Source: Coniella vitis (Eukaryota; Ascomycota; Sordariomycetes; Diaporthales; Schizoparmaceae). Taken from it: DNA of 64,000 nt. The translations under genes and the position numbers were made by a program. The notes under the pieces were generated by a model. That model did no database searches. It saw only the letters and a list, made by a program, of their open reading frames with translations, and was not told the DNA's origin. How positions within the stretch are numbered: position 1 is the first letter of the stretch; the number at the start of each line of letters is the position of its first letter. Below are positions 56,837-64,000 of the stretch, piece after piece. Where the stretch lies: the NCBI GenBank assembly GCA_011317545.1, contig WUJK01000001.1, positions 1,589,501-1,653,500 on the forward strand, read 5' to 3'.

Positions 56837-59800
56837 TTTTTATAACTCTTATTTAGGATAATCTATATATACCTCTTAGGTAATATTAAGTATAATAATA
56901 GCTCCTTAAACTTCTATTCTATCTACTTTAGGCGAAGGACGCTATTAAGTTATAATCTAGGAAGATATTACCTGCTAATTAATCGAACTTACTTAATAAC
57001 TTATTATACTCTAATAGAACTAGGAGTAATAGAACCGTATTATCGGTAGGTAGGCTTAGAAACTTAAATAATACTAAGCTACGGCTATTATACCTCTAAT
57101 ACCTATTATTTAAAATACCGGTAATAGCTATAAGATAGATAAACCTATTATATATAACGGTAACTAAAAGATGCTTTAAGGGTTTCTTACCTATTATAAG
57201 GCGTATTTCCTATATAATATAGCTTAGTTTACTATTAAACCCGATAAAATCGTCCTAGCCGGTATAGGATTCGAAAAGGATATATTTATCTAGTACGAAC
57301 CCTTACTTTAGGATTATATTAAATACCCAAATAGCTTCGATTAACGTAAGTAAACTACTAAAGATATATTCGATTTATTCGTAGGATTCGAATATACCCT
57401 TAAGGAAATATTCGGCAACCCTAGCGAAGAAAGAACTATAGTATAATAGCTTATAAAACTTAAGTAAAATAAATTTACCTTAATATATATAATTCGGTTT
57501 AAATAACTCTTAATATACCTCCTATAGGAAGATAAGAACCTTATAGAATACTATTATAAAGGACTTAAGGATAGGGTTAAGGATTAAATCTCTAAATAGG
57601 ATTAGCCTGAAGACTTTATAATATTTAGTAATAATATTATCTATATCGATAACCGTTTTTACGAAAAACGTAGAGAGAAGAGTAAGAAAGGAGGAAGCTA
57701 TATTATATAAAGGAATTACGCTAATATAGGACGGCGGATTTAATAAATAACTAATTATAGCTTCTAGTAATAAAGTATAATAGTTAGCGGTATTATATAT
57801 ATAAGCCCTATAGAGCTCGATATAACTTAATATAAACCTATAAAAAAGGAATACTTTAACTATAATAAGAAAGGCTACTTTATATAAGAATACCGATAAC
57901 CTAAGAAACTTATAGAATTTAAGAAAGTCTTAAAAGTATAATAAGCTAATATTATAATATATAAAACCTAGGATCCTACTCCTAGCTAAAACTAGCTTTT
58001 AGAGTAAATATTAGACAACTCCGATTATAAACTCCTTAACTAGATATTCTATTATAAGGATAATTATATAATATACCTCTTAGTAGAATAAGGCTTAGGA
58101 TAATTCCCTTAGAAACCTTATAAGGAACTATAAATTATAATTACCTAGAAGATACCTCTCTCTACGGATAACGGTTTATTCGAAAGACTAGTAATAAAGT
58201 AATAAGCCTAGCTTATAAGGGAATATCCCTATTAGCGCGATATAAAAGGGTATAAGCTATTTAACGAAACGGATACTTTATAAAGCGATATCTTTAAAAT
58301 TACGGAATAATAGGAAACGCTTAATATTACCTAGGATATTAGCGCGTAAACTAATAACGAATAAATAAGCTTAGAATTAGAAAGCTCTATAAACGAAGAA
58401 ATCGATAAAGGAGATATAAACTACCTTATCTAGGGTATTACGCTTAAAGAGCTATTTAGGATAATAATTTATTAAGACGAAACTCCCCTTATATAAAAGG
58501 ACGCGCGAATTAACTACCTCTATAAGAAATACTATTAGATTATATAGTTTTCTTATATTATATATAATTATAGATAATACTTTAAGTATAAAGTAACTAA
58601 TAAATGGTTCCTTATATATAAGATAAGGTATAATATTATCGCTTATAACGACGATAATAATAACTACTAAAAAGTATTTAGGATAAGGGGAAACTATTTT
58701 AATATTAATTTAATATATAATACCTCCTATAAATATACTACGCGATAGCTACGATAGTATTAGTACGCGATACCTTAGTATATACTCTACGTATAAGAGA
58801 AAGCCTTAGATTAATATAGAATATACGAATAAAGATAAAGGGAAAAGCTTATAAAGCTCGTATATATAAAGACTTTATATTATAGCTTCTATAAGTATAT
58901 AGATTACGCAGAATACCTAGCGGATAAAGTATATATCGACTATAATATTAAGGATAATTAACCCGGAGTATAAACTCTATATATAGAAGAAGAAACCTAA
59001 GCGCGCCTATAGTAATAGGCCGTGATATATATATAATACGGAATATAATAGGCTAAGAACCTAGTATAGATAATAGCTATTTAAATATAATAAGAACGGT
59101 TAAACCTAAAAGTTAAAGATCGCTTATAAGGGATAATAAGCGATTAGGATTTATAGTAAAGTCCCTTTATACGATAGATAGCTCGATATACGAATATTTA
59201 AAAATCGTAATATAAATTAATAGTAAATATTATATAGTATTCCTAGATAGCGGAGTATAAAGAAACTTTATATCCCTAAGTATAATTAATAGAGAATAGA
59301 TACCTTAGAAGAGGAAAATAAAAGCTTATAAACTTAGTATTATAAAGGGTATAAAAGTCGCTTATAGTTAAGGTATTATCGATATAGAATCTAATTAATT
59401 ACTAATTATAATCTACGGATATATAATATTAATAAACTCCGATATTACGGATATTATATAATACGAGCTAACTTTAGGTATATTATAGTTAAGAAAGGAA
59501 AATCCTCGAATCGATTAAACTAATAGCTATATTTTATAGGATAAAACGGATACCTAGGGAACGGTTATAATTAAAGGCGTAGGATCGAGTTTAGTTATTA
59601 AGTAACGCCTAGATAAAAGGGGCTTAAACGAATTTATATATACCTCTAAATCGAGAAGAGCTAAAACGATAGCTACCCTAAGATACGATAAACCTCGATA
59701 GCTTATAGAGAAGGATCTAGTAATAGTTAATACCTAGGGAAATAAGGGATATAGTAGATTAGAATACGATATAATAGGATTCTATAGATAATAGGATATA

Positions 59801-62800
59801 TTATTATAGTAAGTTTAAGAAGGAGCTAAGTATATATAACGATATCTCCTTATAATAGTAACTATATAAGACGAAGATACGTTTAGAAACCTCTTTAATA
59901 TACTAGAAGAGTATCGGAAGTTTATAAAACTATTTTAAGGAAAGTTCGATAATAGCCTATTAGAGTATAGCTTATATAACTATAAGATCCTATTTAAAGA
60001 AGGAGAATAACTAAAGTTCTTTCCTATCTACGGATTAGATAAGGATAAACTTAAGGTATTTAGAGAATATATCGACGAAAACCTTATAAAAGGCTATATT
60101 AAACTCTTATATTTACTAATAGGATACCTAATCCTATTTATACTAAAGAAAAATAGTAAACTATAATTATATATTAATTATCGGTAACTTAACGATATTA
60201 TAATTAAGAATCGGTACCCCTTACCTCTCTTTAAAGAACTTAGAGATAAACTTAGAGGAGCCTAATAGTTTATAGCCCTTAACCTTAAGGAAGGATAAAT
60301 ATATATTCGTATTAAACCCGGAGAAGAATAGAAAATAGCGTTTAGAATACGCTACGGATATTTCGAATATCTTATTATACTATTCGGACTTACTAACGCC
60401 CCCGTATTATTCTAGGAAATAATAAACTTTATCTTATATAATGTCAGGAGGTGGGTTGTTGCGAGGTGATGAAGTACAACATAGACGACGAGTTCTTGGC
60501 GTAAAAGCAGCTATATCGCACAGAAGACACCATGATAGTAGTATTCGTTGACAGAAACTGAACCTAAAGAGAAATCCCCTCTCCATTCACTGGTTTCCGA
60601 AGCTTCCGACGGCTCTTTATATCTTTGAGATTCCATGGCTGCCTGCCGAGAGCTGCCGGCAGGCCCTTGTTCCAAGCCGCAGGGACTGCGTTACCGCTGC
60701 GCTTTCCTGGCGTTCAGGGTAGGGTTCTGACATATAAATACCTCGATTATTTTATAATCGCTTACCTAGACGATATCCTTATTTACTTAAAAATATTCGA
60801 AGAATATTAGAAGTATATTATAATAATTCTATAAATCTTTTAAATTAATAAGATTTTAATAGAACTTATTAAATATAATTAGAATATTTAAGAAGTTAAC
60901 TACCTCGGATATACTATTATACTAGGGTATATACGAATATAGAAAGATAAAGTATAGGTAATTAGGGATTAGCCTATACCTTAGATCGTTAAGGATATTA
61001 GAGTATTCTTAGGCTATATTAACTTCTACCGATAATTTATTAAGAATTATAATAATATTATAGTATTACTTATAGAACTTACGAAAAAGGATATTACCTT
61101 TAATTAGAACGAGTAGGTATAGAAGTCCTTTAGTATAATTAAGGATATAATTATATTAGAACTAATCCTAATCGAAGCAGATTATAATAAAATTTTCGAG
61201 ATTAAGATAAATATATTAGATTATATATTCGGTAGATAACTCGGATAATAAAATAATAAAAGACGATTACGGATAATTAGTAACTTTAGTAAAAAGCTAA
61301 ACGGACTAGACCTTAACTATAGAATACCCGATTAAGAACTTATAATAATAGTAAAAGCCTTTAGGGAATAGCGATACTACCCTATCGGCGTAAAATAATA
61401 AATTCTTATATATATAGATTATAAGAATCTTTAGATATTTACCTCGATAAAGCAGCTTAATAAACGATAAGTTAGATAGTACGAGTTTTTATTAGAATTC
61501 GACTTTAAGATTATCTATTATAAAAGTAAAGTAAATAAACGAATAAACGTACTTAGTAAACGGTTAGATTATAAGGATAATAATAGTAAAGACTAAGATA
61601 TTATAGTAATCTTTAGGGAAGATTCGGAAGGTAACCTTATTATATTATCTATTACTAAGGAACTTTATATAATACTATATATCGAAGGAGGAATACCTAA
61701 CCTCGATAGTATAATAATATCGGAATAAAACGACTATATTAGAAGTATCTATAACGTATTAGTATATAAATACTAAGGAATTAGAATAACCTATAAAAGG
61801 ATCTAATATTATTAAAATCTATTAAAGCTTAAGAAACGAGTTATAGATATCGTTAATTACTACGATATATATAAACGGAATAAGATAGAACGGTATAAAC
61901 CTTATAAACTATTATAACCTCTACTAATACCTATAACTATTTAATTATCTATTAATCTAGACTTTATTACTAAGCTATCTCTCTTATAAGAACCCTTAAC
62001 TAAAGTATAATATAATAGTATCTTAGTAATAGTTTATAAACTAAGCAAATACGTATACTTCCTATTATATAAATAAAGTAATACCGTAGAAGAACTCGTA
62101 TATATATTCCTCCGTATTATTATCGCTAACTACGGAATACCTTAGGAAATTATATTAGATAGAGATAGAAAATTTATATTAAAATTCTAGATCTTACTTA
62201 CTAAATACCTCGGAACGATATAATATATATCTATTATATTTTATCCTTAAATAAACGGATAAATAAAATATACTAACTAGATTATAGAATAGTATCTATA
62301 ATACTATATTAATTATAAATAGGATAATTAGGTCGAACTCTTACCTATAATATAATTCGCTTATAATAGCGTAGATACGATAAATATAGGAAAATTACTA
62401 TTCTTCCTACTTTATAAATATAACCCTACGGTATACTACGAAATATTATTAGGTGGAAACGTAGAAATAGCAGATTAATACGCTAGAAGAATTAAGTAAT
62501 TATATAAAGATATTCGATATATACTTTAGGATATTAAAGAATAAATAACGAAATACGCTAATTAGAAAAGGATTAAGGGATTAATCCTATAAAAGGGAGA
62601 TAAAGTCTACCTTAACCCTAAAAATATTAAAACTATTAAACCTAGTAATAAACTCGATTATAAAAAACTCGGACCTTATAAAGTTATATAATAGATTTTA
62701 CTAGTTAATTATAAATTAGAAATCCTATATATACGCTTATACCTAGTCTTCTATATTTTACTCCTAAAGCTAGTATTAGCGGACGTAGAACTCTTATATA

Positions 62801-62980
62801 ATATAGATATTATCGAACTAGAATAAGTATAATACGAAGTTAAATAGATTCTCAACTTATATAAACGCTAATACGGAAAATAATACCTTATTAAGTAGAA
62901 AAATTATAATAATTCGGAAAATACTTAGGAACTATTAAAGAATATATACCTAGACCTTATTAAAGAATACGAAAATAAAA
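56837..62980 (+). pseudogene. gag-pol of family A copy 3
   Basis: Collinear with copy 1. Gag is at 57380-57700, the zinc knuckle near 57850-57900, the protease near 59235-59260 and RT from about 60000. The RT is split by the solo LTR a few codons before YLDD (60763-60774). RNase H is near 61190, integrase near 61930-62300 and the chromodomain near 62840-62930. Stops throughout. Confidence 0.85.
60442..60732 (+). repeat. Unmutated solo LTR (291 bp) with target duplication
   Basis: Begins TGTCAGGAGG and ends TTCTGACA (terminal inverted TGTCAG/CTGACA). It is flanked on both sides by TATAA (60437-60441, 60733-60737); removing it and one TATAA restores the RT sequence of copy 1. It is G+C-normal and full of CpA/TpG, so it was never RIPped or arrived after RIP stopped here. 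TTTATATC near 60616 may be its promoter. No internal element remains, as expected after LTR-LTR recombination. Family unknown; orientation assumed. Confidence 0.85.
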
Positions 62981-63005
62981 GTTATTATAGCCTAAGATAG
63001 AGAAG

Positions 63006-63075
63006 GTATTATAAGGAATCGAACCCCGGACCTCTTAATAAGAAAATAGGAACTCTAACTACTAAGCTATAAAAC
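63006..63075 (-). tRNA. tRNA-like sequence inside copy 3
   Basis: Same position and fold as 13106-13175, with a few C/T or G/A differences (acceptor GTTTTAT). Part of the element. Confidence 0.38.
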
Positions 63076-63134
63076 TACTCGTATCTTTAATTATAATAGC
63101 TACCTATAGAAATAACTAGACCCCTTATTAACGA

Positions 63135-63813
63135 TTAAGAACCTCTAATATTTAGAGAACTTAGGTTAAATCCCGATTAATTAATCGTAGCGTTAAGCGC
63201 TACTAATATATTCTAATCCGTACCCTTAAATAAGGGATCCTATATAGATAATATAGCCTCCTTAGACGAAATAGCTTAAATAATCTTAGCGATACGCTCC
63301 CGTTCTTCCTCCTCTAACCTAATATTTACTAGCTTTACGCCCTTCTCTTATAGAAACCTATACTATTTCTTTAGGCATATTAAGTAAGTAAGAGATTCGT
63401 TTAAATAAGCCTAAGCTTCGGCTTAAAGCTTAGCTAGCTTCTTTTAATATTTTAATATCCGCTCTTCTTCCTCTAACTTATAACTATCGAGCCGAGAGAG
63501 TTTATCGGTAATCCGGGATACTACTAAGGTTTAGCGTAATATATAAGTAACTTAAGAAGAAACTATACTTATAAGAAGATACCGGAACGTAATACCTATT
63601 AAAAGAATAACCACGTTTTATATACTATATATAGCTTTTAACTCTATTAATTATCTTATATACTAGGCCTTCCTTAAGATAGAAAGAATAGGGTATAACT
63701 TTAAAGCTATTAATCTTAATATAATAAAAATATTCGATATAGGTAAGATGCTTTTAAGATAAAGACGAAGATCTAGAATTCGTACGATACGATTTTATAA
63801 TTCTTAACGATAT
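63135..63813 (-). pseudogene. Antisense coiled-coil protein frame, copy 3 (frameshifted)
   Basis: Starts at ATA (former ATG) 63813 (SLRIIKSYRTNSRSSSLS). One frameshift near 63530 is needed to continue into ITDKLSRLDSYKLEEEERIL, KKLAKL.AEA, AYLNESLTYLICLKK, YRFL.EKGVKLVNIRLEEEE and RERIAKII. It ends at TAA 63135. The organisation (N-terminal polar part, coiled coil, short C-terminal region) matches the frames at 13340 and 31998, though the sequence is a third type, closest to the fragment at 25493. Confidence 0.55.
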
Positions 63814-63914
63814 AACGAATTAGGAAGGTATAATCCGAAGTAAGAATATTAGGCAGGATTATTTACGGAAATACTATAGGTCTTTAGGGATAAAGACTAA
63901 TAGAAGGGAGATAA

Positions 63915-64000
63915 TATTATAACTTATAAATATATAGGTTATAGGAATAAGCTAGTATAATTATATACTAGTAAATCGGAACCTTAACGGACCGATAGGG
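63915..64000 (+). repeat. Start of the 3' LTR of copy 3
   Basis: Begins TATTATAACTT after the polypurine tract AGAAGGGAGATAA; the first 86 bases are in the window. Confidence 0.85.

Larger units (their letters stand above)
56328..64000 (+). mobile_element. Ty3/Gypsy chromovirus, family A copy 3 (runs off the window)
   Basis: 5' LTR 56328-56836, gag-pol of the copy 1 type, tRNA-like sequence, antisense frame, and the start of the 3' LTR from 63915. It is interrupted by a solo LTR at 60442-60732. Heavily RIPped; CpA/TpG almost absent outside the solo LTR. Confidence 0.88.

Overview
The window looks like part of a filamentous ascomycete (Pezizomycotina) chromosome. Three things support this: short introns (about 50-70 nt) with GT..AG ends and CTAAT-like branch points, Ty3/Gypsy chromoviruses plus a Tad1-like LINE, and heavy RIP-type mutation of the repeats. 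It is sharply divided. AT-rich, transposon-packed blocks (1-16476, 24932-36113 and about 53690-64000) alternate with gene-bearing islands of normal composition (16477-24931 and 36114-53690). In the AT-rich blocks CpA and TpG have almost vanished, TpA is everywhere, and CpG survives.

Left block: a Ty3/Gypsy element (family A, copy 1; 1-579 and 7776-14432) is interrupted by a second, different chromovirus (580-7775) with 160-bp LTRs and a 5-bp target duplication. A Ty1/copia 3' end (14433-15928) and a reverse-oriented family-A LTR (15967-16476) follow. Island 1 (16477-24931) is gene-poor and decayed. Its best content is a 609-codon minus-strand frame with 13 in-frame TAG stops and a GNSGS remnant of a serine-protease GDSGS motif (19271-21097). 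Middle block (24932-36113): a mosaic of nested family-A elements in both orientations, with one full forward copy (25716-33186). Right block: a Tad1-like LINE remnant (53690-55275), an unassigned RIPped stretch, and a third family-A copy (56328 to the window end) that carries an unmutated 291-bp solo LTR.

Island 2 (36114-53690) is the most interesting part. It looks like a fungal ribosomally made peptide (dikaritin/UstY-type RiPP) gene cluster. At its centre is a secreted precursor (43040-44212) with 21 tandem copies of an HVY(G/S)VDED unit separated by Lys-Arg processing sites. Around it lie a UstYa-like (DUF3328) oxidase with both HxxHC motifs, a tyrosinase with complete CuA and CuB histidines, a class I SAM methyltransferase, an N2227/carnosine-type methyltransferase, a single-pass membrane protein and a BIM1/X325-like secreted copper-binding protein. 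A small SET-domain protein sits at the edge. The probable logic is secretion-route entry and Kex2-type cleavage of the precursor, oxidative cyclisation by the UstYa-like and tyrosinase enzymes, then methylation. The product is unknown, and membership of the outer genes is inference.

The transposons also hold a less expected signal. Each family-A copy, and separately the inserted chromovirus, has a protein-like frame on the antisense strand between pol and the 3' LTR. It is interrupted almost only by TAA and TAG. Positions of introns and frames were worked out by hand and checked for reading-frame consistency; no database search was possible.
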